NCBI GenBank assembly: GCA_025201705.1
Contig: MU617186.1
Location: forward strand, 1-19,853
DNA length: 19,853 nucleotides
Direction: 5' to 3'
From: Dissophora ornata
Lineage: Eukaryota; Mortierellomycota; Mortierellomycetes; Mortierellales; Mortierellaceae
In this document: one piece after another, positions 1 through 10,065 of the stretch
Position numbering within the stretch: the first letter of the stretch is position 1
Layout of the letters: every line of letters starts with the position of its first letter
Notes under the pieces: model-generated
What the model saw: only the letters and a program-made list of their open reading frames with translations
What the model was told of the DNA's origin: nothing
The model's database searches: none
Program-made: the position numbers and the translations under genes

Positions 1-399
1 CCAAAGTGCAATCAGCCCTTGCTTGCCGCTGCGAGCTGCTCTCTCGCTTGCAATCTCTCGCTCCTTCGCTCTCTTTGCCTCTGACCATCTCTTTGATCGA
101 GAAGACGATCATTCCCTTACTGCTCATTGACACTGACGACGTCTGTTTGCTTTTTAGTCCTGCCCTTCGCCACAGACGCTCACGCCCGCTGCAGTATCTG
201 TGCGATCAAGTGGAAAAAAAAACCAAACACACAATCACCAGCTAGAAATATCAACAACACATCCACAACCGTGGCTAAGGCCATCCATCTTCTGGTCCTC
301 CCTTTCCTTCAGCCCCTCTCTTCCTGCCCTTGATACCAGGACTCTCTTCCCTCGTCCTGAAGCCAGCCCTTTCGTGCTCTCCCCTCACCTACTGTCAAG
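1..399. other. Pyrimidine-rich leader or intronic sequence upstream of the bromodomain-kinase gene
   Basis: This stretch is rich in CT runs and contains no ATG on the plus strand. All three plus frames are interrupted, so I see no protein here with confidence. Because the frame from about 400 onward is clearly coding and lacks an ATG before 619, part of this stretch is probably an intron, with the true start codon in an exon to the left of the window. A tract ending in CAAG at 396-399 after pyrimidine-rich sequence could be the acceptor. A second acceptor-like string (CTTTTTAG) ends near 157. Neither assignment is proven. Confidence 0.35.
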
Positions 400-3300
400 A
401 TTCCGAGCACAACGCTGAGCCACGCCTCCGACACCTCCTCGCAAACGTTCGCCTCGAAGGACCCCGAAACAACAGCCGCTCCTTCCCCAAAGGTCCCTTC
501 CGCCAACCTGACGGACATTCACGAGCAGGGGGTGCTGTCCTCGCCGCCTCTCCGGGGAAGTCAACAGGCCATCATCGAGGCCATTAACAACCGAAAACGG
601 GCTGAGCGATCACACGAGATGATGGCCAGGGGATCTTCTGCCTCACACTCCCTGGCTACCGGCCATGCTTCCTCAGCGAGACACTCCTCCTCCTCCTCCG
701 GAGGAAGCTGGCTTGACGCCCGAGGACCCTCACAGGGGTCTGCTGGAGGGCCAGCATCTCTCTCAGGTCAGCTGCGTCTGCCAACCACGATTCGGATCCC
801 TCTTGTACCAGGTAAGGCCGACTCTTCGGTTTGCAAGGACTCCTTCCTAATCCCCAATTTCGCCTTCTGACATAACCTCTTTACCTTCATGGTTAATAGC
901 ACGTCCAGCAAAACCATCGAAAGCGCCTTTGAGAATCCCTGTTACGACCTCAAGAGAACTCACAGGATTAAAGATCCGGATTCCGAGAAACTTGCCGAAC
1001 CTTCCAGAGGTTTTTCGCAAGCGAGGTGCAATCCGCTCTCAGTCGTCGTTGACAGCATCACCATCAGGCTCTGAAGGCAAAGCGACGCCTCGTAGCGGCC
1101 CGGATTCCTTCAAAAGGACGCACAGCACCATGATGATGGGGGACGATGAAGGACTTGCTGAATATATGTCCTATGGTAATGGCCGTAGTGGCGCTAATGG
1201 CTTTCGTTTCGCTTCGTTTGTAATTGTTTCCGCAGATGGTTCTAAACGCGAGTGCCTTTTGTCTACCTGCATGATATAGCCCTGGAGAGCAACGGACCCA
1301 GGATCAAGATTGTACGAAGACAGCCACCAGCACTTGGCCTCATACCATCACACCTAGCCACTGCCAAGAATCTGGCCATCCGAACTGTTCAAGACCCGTC
1401 CTCTGACTCCCCCTCTACAAGCAGCCGAGCAAATGTATCCGTGGCAACAGCCCCCGAGAAAGCAGGAACGACGCACACGTTGCCTGTAATCACGGCTTCG
1501 ATGCAGGGACTTAAGAGTCAGTCAAAGTCAAAGTCAAAGTCAAGCTCCCCAATCTCAACCCCGGCACATCCCGCTTCGGAGACCACCGCTCAAGCTACCG
1601 CTGCTGGCAGTGGTTCTTTGCCAGGCTCAGTCGTGGATGCAAATATGCGGTCAGAATCTGAAGAACACAGTCCGTCGCTCGGAACGTCGGCATCAGGCGC
1701 CTGGGCGTCCTCAGATTTCGCTCTCGACTCTTTGAAGGCGATCGGGCTTGTCCGCGTTGGCATGGGTATCCTGGACGAGCTTCTCAGTAACACATTCAGC
1801 AAGAGCTTCCTCAACAAGGTGCCTCTGTCCATGACAAACTACCACGTGAAGATCAAGAAACCGATGGACCTGGCCACCATTGAGCTGAAACTTTGGAAAA
1901 CACTAGAGATAGCCGGGGCCGACTCTGGGGCACCTGAAACGCTTGTCAAGGCTGCCGAGTCGCTTGCCATGGGGGTTTCAGAAGGATACACCAACCTCCA
2001 AGAGTTTGAGCGCGACTTGCGCAAGATTTATCAAAACGCCACCTTGTTCAACTCGCCAACCCATATCATCTACAAGGAGGCGCAATCCTTCCAGGCCTCG
2101 TATGTTAACCTGCTTACAAGCTACCGACAAGGGTAAGGAAACTGCGTTTATTACTGCGATCCTTGTTTAGTTCCTTAGTGCAACCTACAGTTCTAATCTC
2201 GACGTGTCATTACGCAGGAATCTTCCCTTGAATGGGCCTTTGCCTCAAGAGTCCTTCCGACCGGAGCTGATCTCCCTATCAGAGCCAGGGTAGGAATTAT
2301 ATACTCGTCATTTTCGTCTGCGCGATCGCGGATGTCTTTCTCCATGGATCAGATAGCAGTGCCAACTAACTTTGCCCCATTCTTCCCTCAAATGCTAGAC
2401 CGCTTTATCTGTTCCGTGCTCATACCCTTCGTGAAATGGAGCGAAAGATGACAGACATCTCAACAGACCTCTTTTCGAGTTTTCACCATCCTATCGTTGA
2501 CGTCTCATCGGACCGAATCGGCCAAATCTCGCCGCATCAACCGTGCTTCGTTCGGCTGTATATTAATAAGAACAGGAGTATTCTCGCCAAGAGTCGAGAC
2601 GAACGCTTTGCAAGAGTTGCCATTCTCAGCGACGTTCATGTCGGAAAGCCCTACACACTCTCTAGCTCAGCCACCGGTAGTCCTTCAAAGTCCTCAGCCG
2701 GTACGCGCGGTAAAATGAGCGCAGGGGCGAATGGTGGATCTGTCAGCATGGTGCGTGTGACCGCCAAGGTCCTGATCGGAAAGCCCATTGGCGAGAGGCA
2801 TGATATGGTCACAGTCGGCGACTTGGACTGTCCGAACGCATGGGTCACTGTTGCATGTGTCAAAGCCACGGAGATTGACATCGAGGTACCGACCAAGTTT
2901 GAAAAGGGAACACTCTCGAAAATGCGACATGAGGTTGTGGCCTTTTCCTCCGATTCTAAGAATGGACCTGAACTCCAACGTGCGTTTGCGGACGCTCTGG
3001 ACCTTTTGTTGCCGACGTCTGGAAAGGTTGGACAAGCCCATGGCGCAATCGGTCTGCGATCTGCGATTCCAGTTGTGGCCTCGTCTCTTGTATCCCAGAG
3101 TACTGCCCCTGTGCCACCTAAAGGACTGGGACTTGGGATCTCAACACCCTCTACTCAGCCTTCGTCAACAGCACCAACGGCAGATGCGACGGGAATGAGT
3201 TCTGCAGGTCAGAAGAATGGCGCTTTTAACAACACCAAGGGCCAGTCGTCGTCAAAAGCCACATGGGTAGATATTCACGACCATGGCCCTGGCGGACCAT

Positions 3301-4702
3301 ACCTGATCAAAATGCGGATACGCAGTCTTCTGAAGACTGTCCTTCCACCGCCAGCCACCTCTGCCGCGGTCTCTGTCAAACCATCGCCGCCATCGCACCC
3401 CATTGCAGCCTCAGCACCGTCGACCCCACTCATGCCAGCACGCATCAACGTCCTGTCGAGCCAGATTCCAGCGACGCCATCTTCATCCACGTCAGACATG
3501 GATTCTCTGTCAGCACCAGACCGGATCATATTGAGCGAACAGATCACGAAGCGTGGCCACGAGATGCTTTTAGATCTCAAAGTAGCAGCGAAGGAGAAGA
3601 ATGTCCCGTATGCGCGCTGGAGCGATATTGAGCCGACGCTGACGGTCGATACAGCTCACGGACTGTTTAAACGGATTTACCATGTTCGTGGCGAAGACGG
3701 TCTTGTGGTGCAAAACTTCAAGGAGATGGATGCGGAGTCGTTTGACCAGCGCGTGCGTGAAGTGGCATGTTTACTAAAGCTACGTGACCTTGAAGGTGTG
3801 GGCCAGATCCAGTCGATCATCGATAATGAGGATGACCACCTCGTCGGCCTCTCCATGACCAAGTGAGTTACCCTCTTTCAGTGTGGAAGGCATTGGCTAC
3901 TTCTCTGAGAACGAGTGCAGAGTTGCTAATCATATATTTTTGTGTTTTTTCTTCTCCAAGGTACCCATATACGCTCAAGCAGTTCGCAACCAACGCGCGT
4001 CGCCACCCTACACCTTGTCAAAAGCTCTCCCTCGTCTGCGATATGGTTTCGGCCATGTGCGCCATCCACAACACTGGACTCGCCCACCGAGATCTCAGCG
4101 AGGTAAACATTATGGTAGACGAGGACCCTAACGACTTGCTTGAGGATCAGTCGCCCCGACCACACGTCAAGGTTATCGACTTTGGCAAGTCTGTCTTTGT
4201 GGAACGGGATGAGGTTCAGCGGTGGAGCATGCAGGACCACATTTCCGAAGACGAGCTTCAGCTACTGCCGTTAGTGGTGTTGCCACCGGACCATGGTTAC
4301 AAGTTGTACAGATCTATTTTGACATTGCCCCGGACCAAACTCGACCATGAACCGCTGAAGCCAGTCGACCCCCGATCGGAAGATGTGTATTCGTTGGGAG
4401 TGTTGATCTGGAGAACGTTTAGTGGAAAGTCGCCATGGAACGGTGCAATTGAAGACGATCTGAGGACGATCCGATACCTGGTCTCGAGCGATTCTCAGAT
4501 CAAGTTTCAGCTTGAGCGCGAGGTTGCAGGCCCTGTGTCGCGCGAGCTATTGCTACGATGTCTGACGGCCCAGGCAGAGACGCGATGGACAACGCAGCAG
4601 CTGAAGGACTGGCTGGAGCGGCCTGAGGTTGCAGCAGAGTTGTTGAAAGAGTTTGAGGCCCTTGGAGGTGGAAGGAAAAAGGTTCGAAAGAACCTGGATT
4701 AA
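400..4702 (+). CDS. Bromodomain-protein kinase fusion protein (5' end uncertain)
   Basis: Exons that keep one frame to the TAA: ~400-811, 900-1175, 1253-2132, 2218-2289, 2399-3862, 3961-4702; from the first in-frame ATG (619) this gives about 1208 residues. Introns have good donors and CTAAC, CTAAT or CTGAC branch sites. The N-terminal part is Ser/Pro/Lys-rich low complexity. A bromodomain spans about 1741-2130, with the IKKPMDLATI segment and the acetyl-lysine-binding Asn at 2050-2052. After a 1.2 kb linker I do not recognise, a kinase domain runs from about 3640 to 4640: candidate ATP-binding Lys at 3720, helix-C Glu at 3759, HRD at 4085 with Asn at 4106, DFG at 4178, and a DVYSLGVLIW helix-F segment. 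I see no clear glycine-rich loop. By family, a bromodomain reads acetylated histones, so a chromatin-associated kinase is the inference; substrate unknown. The start and the 1252/1253 acceptor are the weak points. Confidence 0.8.
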
Positions 4703-4947
4703 GGAATGGCTGTGTGAGGAGGAGAGAAAAAATGGTTCTGTGTATGGCCATACTCTTTTTTTTTTTTATACATATACGCCTTTCACTGTTTGTTTCCCCC
4801 CCGGTTATATTATACATCCCGTTATTCACCCATCATCCCTTCTGTTTGTGTCCATGTACGTTTTTTTCTTATCCATCCCACATATAGTGTTTAAATAATG
4901 TCTCCCACCCCTCCACCTCCTCCCCCAAAGAAAAACATCTCTATCGT

Positions 4948-4953
4948 AATAAA
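4948..4953 (+). terminator. Candidate polyadenylation signal AATAAA for the bromodomain-kinase gene
   Basis: This is an exact AATAAA hexamer 245 nt downstream of the TAA at 4700-4702, after a T- and C-rich stretch. Position and orientation fit a 3' end for the upstream gene; use is inferred. Confidence 0.45.
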
Positions 4954-5017
4954 CAGCGCTACACTTCGTGTCAAGCGCGTTTTTCAAAAGTACTGAGGTG
5001 GAATCAAAGAGTGTGTT

Positions 5018-5023
5018 TTTATT
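5018..5023 (-). terminator. Candidate polyadenylation signal AATAAA for the GPI-anchored protein gene
   Basis: The plus strand reads TTTATT, so the minus strand carries AATAAA about 217 nt past the stop codon of the minus-strand gene ending at 5240. It lies only about 65 nt from the opposing signal, so the convergent transcripts would just meet or overlap. Confidence 0.4.
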
Positions 5024-5239
5024 AGTGTAGTAAGAGTGTATATGCGAGGGTAGTAATGATGCGGATGAAAGGACATACGAACGAGAAGAAGAAGACAGCA
5101 ACAGACAGAAAAGTAGTATATGGCAAGATGTGGGTGATATACATGATTACATGAAAGGTATTTCAAAGGAAGTTAATTTGTCAAAAAGAAAAAAGAAAAA
5201 AGAAAACCAACTTTCGTTGGCAAGATATCAAAAGCATCC

Positions 5240-6382
5240 TTAGTACAAGGCGGTCAAAGCGCTGAGGAGCACGACCAAGATGGTCGCGAATGGAGGCAAG
5301 ACAGTTCGGGTCATGGCGCTGGATACGACGGACTTGTTGTTGATGTTGTTGTTGGTCTTGCCAGAGACGGGCTTGTTTGCATTAGCGTGTGCATCTGCGC
5401 CGGTATTGATAGCGGTGTTGTCGCTGATACGGCTTTTGCTGTTGATGTTGGAGGCTTTGGAGTCAACGTCGACCTGGCTGGGAATTATTTGGTTTGGAGC
5501 GACCTGGCTGGGAGGGGTAATGACTTTGTTGACATTGAGCTTTGCAGGGTTGGGCTTGCCGCCCGGGGTGGCCTGCAATCCCTTGATGTGGAACTGGCGA
5601 TCCTGGACGACAATTGGGGAGGACGCGACAGAATTGGCGGGGACAGGGGCAGCAGCAGGAACAGTAGCAGCAGTAACAACAGCAGAATTCTTCTTCCTGG
5701 CCAGGAGAAAGTCCTTCAGAGTTGCATCATAATCCCATCGCTTGTTCTTGTTCTTGTTCTTCTTGGCAGTAGTAATAATGGTCGAGGCAGAAGCAGGCTT
5801 CGAGTCCGAGGTCTTCAGCACAACTCTAAACTTTTCCGAAAAGTCGAAATCGGCCTTCAGCGTCTTCGGGACCGCCCACGATTTCCACAGGAATGGTTCG
5901 TTCTTATTCGCCTCGCCCTGTGGGATCTCCGTTCCCTCTGGCACCAACACTGCCAATCGGATCTTCCCAAACTCGTCATACAACTCCAACGATCCGGTCT
6001 TGGGTGCAGGGGTACCCTTTGGCGTCAGCATCCAGAAATCAACCTTAGACTCTCCAGCCCTGTAGCTGGGTCTGTAGTTCAAATAGTAGAAATCCATGCT
6101 GGGTCCCGTCGTGGGAAGGTAAGCGAGCCGCTGCCTTCCTTCAACTTGGGACTCAATTTGGAGTTGGAGAGGAAGAGGGGAAGTTTCGGATGTGCTGATG
6201 GCCATGGCGTTGATGAGGCTCTCAGGAGCAATAGTCTTCTTTGCAGGGGCGGCATCTGCGGTGAGAGGAAGGAGGGTCGAGACTGAGAGGAGGGCGATGC
6301 AAGCGATGGCGACAGCGGACCAGAGAGAGAAAGTTGTTGGGGTGCGGATAGCAGAGGAATGAGAGCGCGATGGAGACGCCAT
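5240..6382 (-). CDS. Secreted GPI-anchored cell-surface protein
   Basis: Single-exon gene of 380 residues from the preferred start. The frame stays open to an upstream ATG at 6511 (423 residues), but the ATG at 6382 has a far better context (GCCATGG) and places a signal peptide at the N-terminus: a basic/Ser-rich segment, a hydrophobic core at about residues 18-40, and a cleavage site near ADA-AP (44/45). The last 21 residues are hydrophobic and follow a small-residue stretch (VVSSAMTR), the arrangement of a GPI-attachment signal. The mature N-terminal half looks like an all-beta domain (for example FLWKSWAVPKTL) and loosely resembles the Kre9/Knh1-like N-terminal domain of fungal Ser/Thr-rich GPI proteins. 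The second half is low complexity (Lys/Asn-rich, then Ala/Pro/Val, then Asn/Ser). Likely cell wall or plasma membrane; exact role unknown. Confidence 0.8.
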   Translation of the reverse strand: MASPSRSHSSAIRTPTTFSLWSAVAIACIALLSVSTLLPLTADAAPAKKTIAPESLINAMAISTSETSPLPLQLQIESQVEGRQRLAYLPTTGPSMDFYYLNYRPSYRAGESKVDFWMLTPKGTPAPKTGSLELYDEFGKIRLAVLVPEGTEIPQGEANKNEPFLWKSWAVPKTLKADFDFSEKFRVVLKTSDSKPASASTIITTAKKNKNKNKRWDYDATLKDFLLARKKNSAVVTAATVPAAAPVPANSVASSPIVVQDRQFHIKGLQATPGGKPNPAKLNVNKVITPPSQVAPNQIIPSQVDVDSKASNINSKSRISDNTAINTGADAHANANKPVSGKTNNNINNKSVVSSAMTRTVLPPFATILVVLLSALTALY

Positions 6383-6683
6383 GGCTACGGTGCGTGGGCG
6401 GAGGGTCAAGGTTGGAGAGAGAGAAGAGTGTTGCGATGCGAGGGAGAAGGGCGAGATGGCCTTATTGAGCGAGGTTTTGATGAAGGACTCGGTGAAGGGG
6501 TGCTTGTTCATTTGCTTGGATACAGGGGGATGGGTAAGGAGAGACGCGTGGAAAAGTAGGCGAAGAGAGGCGATATATTCAGGTGTGTAAGAGTGGGGGC
6601 GGCTAGCGCGGAGGCAAGAAGAGTGGAATCGCGGATGATGATGGAGTATTAAAAAAGTGGGAAAGTGGGGGTTGAGGTGATGA

Positions 6684-6692
6684 GTTTTATAG
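6684..6692 (-). promoter_or_regulatory. TATA box of the GPI-anchored protein gene
   Basis: The minus strand reads CTATAAAAC here, a textbook TATA element, about 175 nt upstream of the ATG at 6511 and 305 nt upstream of the preferred ATG at 6382. No equally good TATA element was found ahead of the other genes. Transcription start is inferred to lie a few tens of bases downstream, near 6650. Confidence 0.45.
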
Positions 6693-7301
6693 AGCTCAGT
6701 GGCTAGTCACCCTCATTCCATCCCCATCCACCAAGAATGACCAAGCATGGCCATTGTCGCGACAGTTGGGCGTTGGGCCTGGTTGTTTTTCGAGTGAGAC
6801 AAGACGACGACAGTTACAACCTCTCCGACCCACCATTAACATGGCACACGCAGTGGGCAGCAGCTATGGGAAGAATAAAGGGCAGTTACATCCGAAATTT
6901 CTTTTCTGTCGATTGTGCCGTTGACTGTCCCGGTCAGGTCCATTCGAGATTCTCATCCGTCCTCATCGTCGATCTCCTTTTGTTTGCCTTCTCATGGTGT
7001 CATAGCTCGCCGTTGTCATCGACGCCGAGATAGACACACGCAAACGGCAAGGACGCTGGGCGCTCTCTTGCCATGTGCCGCTGTCTGTGCGTTGGATGTA
7101 ACTCTCCCCATGTTGGTGTAACGTCGAACATTTCGGTTGCGGCTAGCGAGCGTCTATCGGACGTGACATGACGCGACGCGACTCTGAACTACCGTAGATT
7201 ATCGACAATGCTTGCCACGGCCACTAGACTGCTGTGCATGTTAACGCCAAGGTGAGGGACATGGCCAGGCAACCCACAATGGCTACGTGACAGCTTTATC
7301 T

Positions 7302-7369
7302 CCGCAACCCTGTGTGCTCGTCTGTAAGTCCGCAACCCCGCAACCCTGTGTGCTCCTCTGCAAGTCCGC
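7302..7369. repeat. 36 bp tandem duplication (two copies)
   Basis: The first copy starts at 7302 and the second at 7338; both begin CCGCAACCCTGTGTGCTC and differ at only a few positions. The period is 36 bp. It lies in the promoter region of the MFS transporter, about 310-380 nt upstream of its ATG. Confidence 0.8.
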
Positions 7370-7466
7370 TACCTCAGCGGAGACTGAGAGATCGCCACTC
7401 GGCCACTAATTGTTGTCTATATTGTCTTTGTTCCTACTTCCCTCACTCTCCCTTCTCTCTTTTCCG

Positions 7467-7515
7467 CTCCTCTTTCCTCTCTTTCCTCTCTTTCCTCTCT
7501 TTCCTCTCTTTCCTC
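7467..7515. repeat. 9 bp pyrimidine tandem repeat (TCTCTTTCC units)
   Basis: About five consecutive 9 bp CT-only units sit about 170-215 nt upstream of the transporter ATG. Such pyrimidine tracts are common in fungal core promoters and 5' leaders; here it probably marks the leader of the transporter mRNA. Confidence 0.75.
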
Positions 7516-7681
7516 ATCGCTGAAGATCGATCGATACCCTGCTGCTAGCCCGTCTTTGAAAGAACGTTGTGCATCTCATCTCCATCCCGCATTTCCTGTA
7601 CATACATCGCACTCTTCTCCACCTGGTCAAGCATCTATCCTCCTCTACTCCTCTACTCGCCAACAAGAAGGTCTACAGGAA

Positions 7682-9490
7682 ATGACATTAACCAGCAACC
7701 CGTTCCGCGAGAGACGTGTATCCCTCCAGGGCGACTCCACTCGTGTAAGCAGTACAACCACGGTCGTTGATCCATCCGCAATCCGTCAACCATCCTCCCA
7801 TCACCACCACTCAAGAAGAACATCGCATGCATCGGCGGCAGAGTGCAGTGGCGTCGTCCTGTCCGACAAGGACCTGCCGGTCGAGGATCCCGACCACCTC
7901 CAGCATCAGGGCAGGCGCGGGTCTGCCAATGCAACGTTTGAGGAGGGTGTGGTGATGGAGTCTGGACTTCGAGGATACCTGGTTGTCTTTGGAGGATTCC
8001 TGGTAAGTCGTAATTCCTTCGTGTAACAGAGGAAATTTACGTCGTGGCTGTGCATTTTTTTTTATATTATTGTTTTTCGCATCAATGGTTGGTTGTAACG
8101 TCGGCATACACACATACACCCCTCTCTGCTGCGTTGGGTCTCTCTCAGTAGCGACACTGAAAAAAAATAATGAGGATAACGCATCGGAGTTCAGAAGGAA
8201 GGAAATACCCCGGACCTGATTCACCCCTGTTTCCTTCTTTGGCTGCTCCTCATTTGCCGTTTTTCATTCTCCTTCCCTCATCCGTATTATTCCCCGATCG
8301 ACGTCATCACCTAACGTGTCATACACTTTTTTCCGTAGATCATCGTCGCCGTGATCGGGTACGTATCGATCTACGGACTCTTCCAAGCAAAGTACAACGA
8401 TATCTACGGTCCCCAGGGCCATTCCCAGTCTAGCATCTCTTTCATCGGCTCACTCGCCAGCGGCTTTCAATTCGGATTCACCATCATTGTAGGACCCATC
8501 ATGAACAGATTCGGACACAAAATCACCCTCTGGGCAGGATGTATCCTGGGATCGCTCGGACTCCTCCTCGCTTCCTGGTGCTCTCAGATCTGGCAGTTGT
8601 ATCTCACTCAGGGTATCATATTCGGCATCGGAGCCTCGTTCCTCAATCTGGCGGCCACAGCGATCCCGCCTCTTTGGTACGACAAACATCGAGGACTAGC
8701 TATGGGAATCTGTTTCTGTGGCGCTGGTATCGGAGGATTGGTGCTGGGCTTTGTTATCCCAGCGCTGATTAACGCTGTCGACATCTATTGGACCTTGAGA
8801 ATCTATGCCATCTTTCATTTCGTGTGCACTGCGTTTGCGGCATTGGTCATGAGGGCGCCTAGACAGTTGGCTGGCCCGCCGATCAAGACCGAGAAGGACG
8901 TGATGAACTGGGCCATCATGAAGGACCCAGGGTTCATGCTTTGGTTCACTGCAGCAATCCTGTTTGGATTTGCATATGTGGTTCCGTTCACGTACGTGCC
9001 TTCGTATGCCAAGGATGTGATTGGGCTCGACCCCAATGTGCAAGGAGGACAGCTACTGGCGATTATGTCGGCTGCCAATGCTGTAGGACGTATTGTCATT
9101 GGATTCGCAGGTGATCGGCTAGGTGCGATCCCTGTGGCAGCGTCGGCGTTTATAGTTGCAGGAGCGAGTTGTTTTATCTGGATGTTTGCGGAGTCCGAGG
9201 GAGCGTTGATTGGGTTCTCGGTCGTGTACGGGTTCGTCTCAGGGGCGTTCTTTACGATGATAGCATCGATTACGGCGAACATCGTGGGGCTCGCGAACCT
9301 GGGTTCGGGATTGACGGTGATCTATTTGACGAACACACCGGGCAACCTGTTTACGCTACCGATTGCGGGAAAGATCTTTGAGCAGGCCGGGGACTACAAG
9401 GCGATGATCGGGTACAATGCTGCGATGTACCTGGGTGGGGGCATAGTCTTGTTCTTCTTAATGTTCTACAACCGCCATTCCCCCGTCTAA
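7682..9490 (+). CDS. Monocarboxylate-transporter-like MFS permease
   Basis: Two exons, 7682-8002 and 8339-9490, joined in phase 0, give 490 residues. The 336 nt intron has donor GTAAGT, a CTAAC branch site at 8311 and acceptor CGTAG. The N-terminal ~90 residues are a hydrophilic cytosolic tail with a His run. The membrane part starts with a glycine-rich first helix (GLRGYLVVFGGFL), split by the intron, and continues with about 12 hydrophobic helices in two halves joined by a loop near KTEKDVMNW. NRFGHKITLWAG after helix 2 is the usual MFS loop motif. Size and layout match the fungal MCH/monocarboxylate porter family, which carries monocarboxylates or related solutes across the plasma membrane; the substrate cannot be told from sequence. 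The ATG has a purine at -3 and is the first in its frame. Confidence 0.88.
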
Positions 9491-10065
9491 TTGTAGAACA
9501 AATTTGATAGATTTTACATGCAATTTGTGCGCCACAATGATTACTCCATATTTTCAACACATTTCCAGGCGTTTTGAGTTGCAAATATTCATGATACGGA
9601 CCTTCATAAGTGTGATATGAGGGCAAAAAGTCTGACAGACGAAAAAACAATCTTTTGTTTCCATTGACATTGTTAAAAGCGAGAGTGACGGAGACAAGTC
9701 TGTGGTATCCAGAGTCTGGGACGAATGCCAAAGATACATTGCGTTCAAAAGACACAATCGTTATCTAGGCTATGGTACGGATACCAACGTCACCTGCCGC
9801 ACTGAGAATAGATACGCCACCGAACGCTTAGTAGTCGTCAGGGCCATCCAGCAATCGATTACTTCCAGAGTCATTAGTAGCGAACAAGCTATTTCGCTGC
9901 TGCGCGCAGACACGTCCAATCTCAAATGAGCACCTTTAAATTTTTAAGATATTTAAGCAGGAGCACGCTATTTCGCGACAGAAGGGGAAGTCTGTGTTGC
10001 AAAAGCAATAACTGAACAATAATAAATAATAAGCAACTGCTAAGAAAAGGAGCAAAAAGCTAACT
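9491..10065. other. Intergenic region between convergent permease genes
   Basis: This A/T-rich 575 bp separates the stops of the MFS permease and the symporter. An AATAAA on the plus strand at 10021-10026 could end the permease transcript, but it is far (about 530 nt) from the stop. Open frames exist on both strands (plus 9702-9929; minus from 9755 through this region) without an ATG start or a recognisable family. Confidence 0.5.

Larger units (their letters stand above)
4703..5239. other. Shared 3' region of two convergent genes
   Basis: This A/T-rich stretch separates the stop of the plus-strand bromodomain-kinase gene from the stop of the minus-strand GPI-anchored protein gene. It holds T-runs, A/G-rich runs at about 5181-5205, and one candidate polyadenylation hexamer for each strand (annotated separately). 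The two 3' ends could overlap as transcripts. No coding sequence is supported. Confidence 0.6.
6512..7681. other. Divergent promoter region between the GPI-protein and MFS transporter genes
   Basis: This 1.2 kb stretch separates two outward-facing genes and should hold both promoters. It contains the TATA box of the left gene, a 36 bp tandem duplication at 7302-7369, and a long CT-rich tract with 9 bp repeats at about 7467-7515 ahead of the right gene. Open frames inside it are short and have no recognisable protein character. Confidence 0.6.

Noticed and set aside
5387..6286. 299-codon plus-strand open frame
   Set aside because: It lies antisense to the GPI-anchored protein gene, whose signal peptide and anchor signal make the minus strand the coding one; the plus frame has no family character.
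7302..7369. Possible CRISPR-like repeat pair
   Set aside because: There are only two adjacent copies with no spacers, in a eukaryotic promoter; it is a simple tandem duplication.
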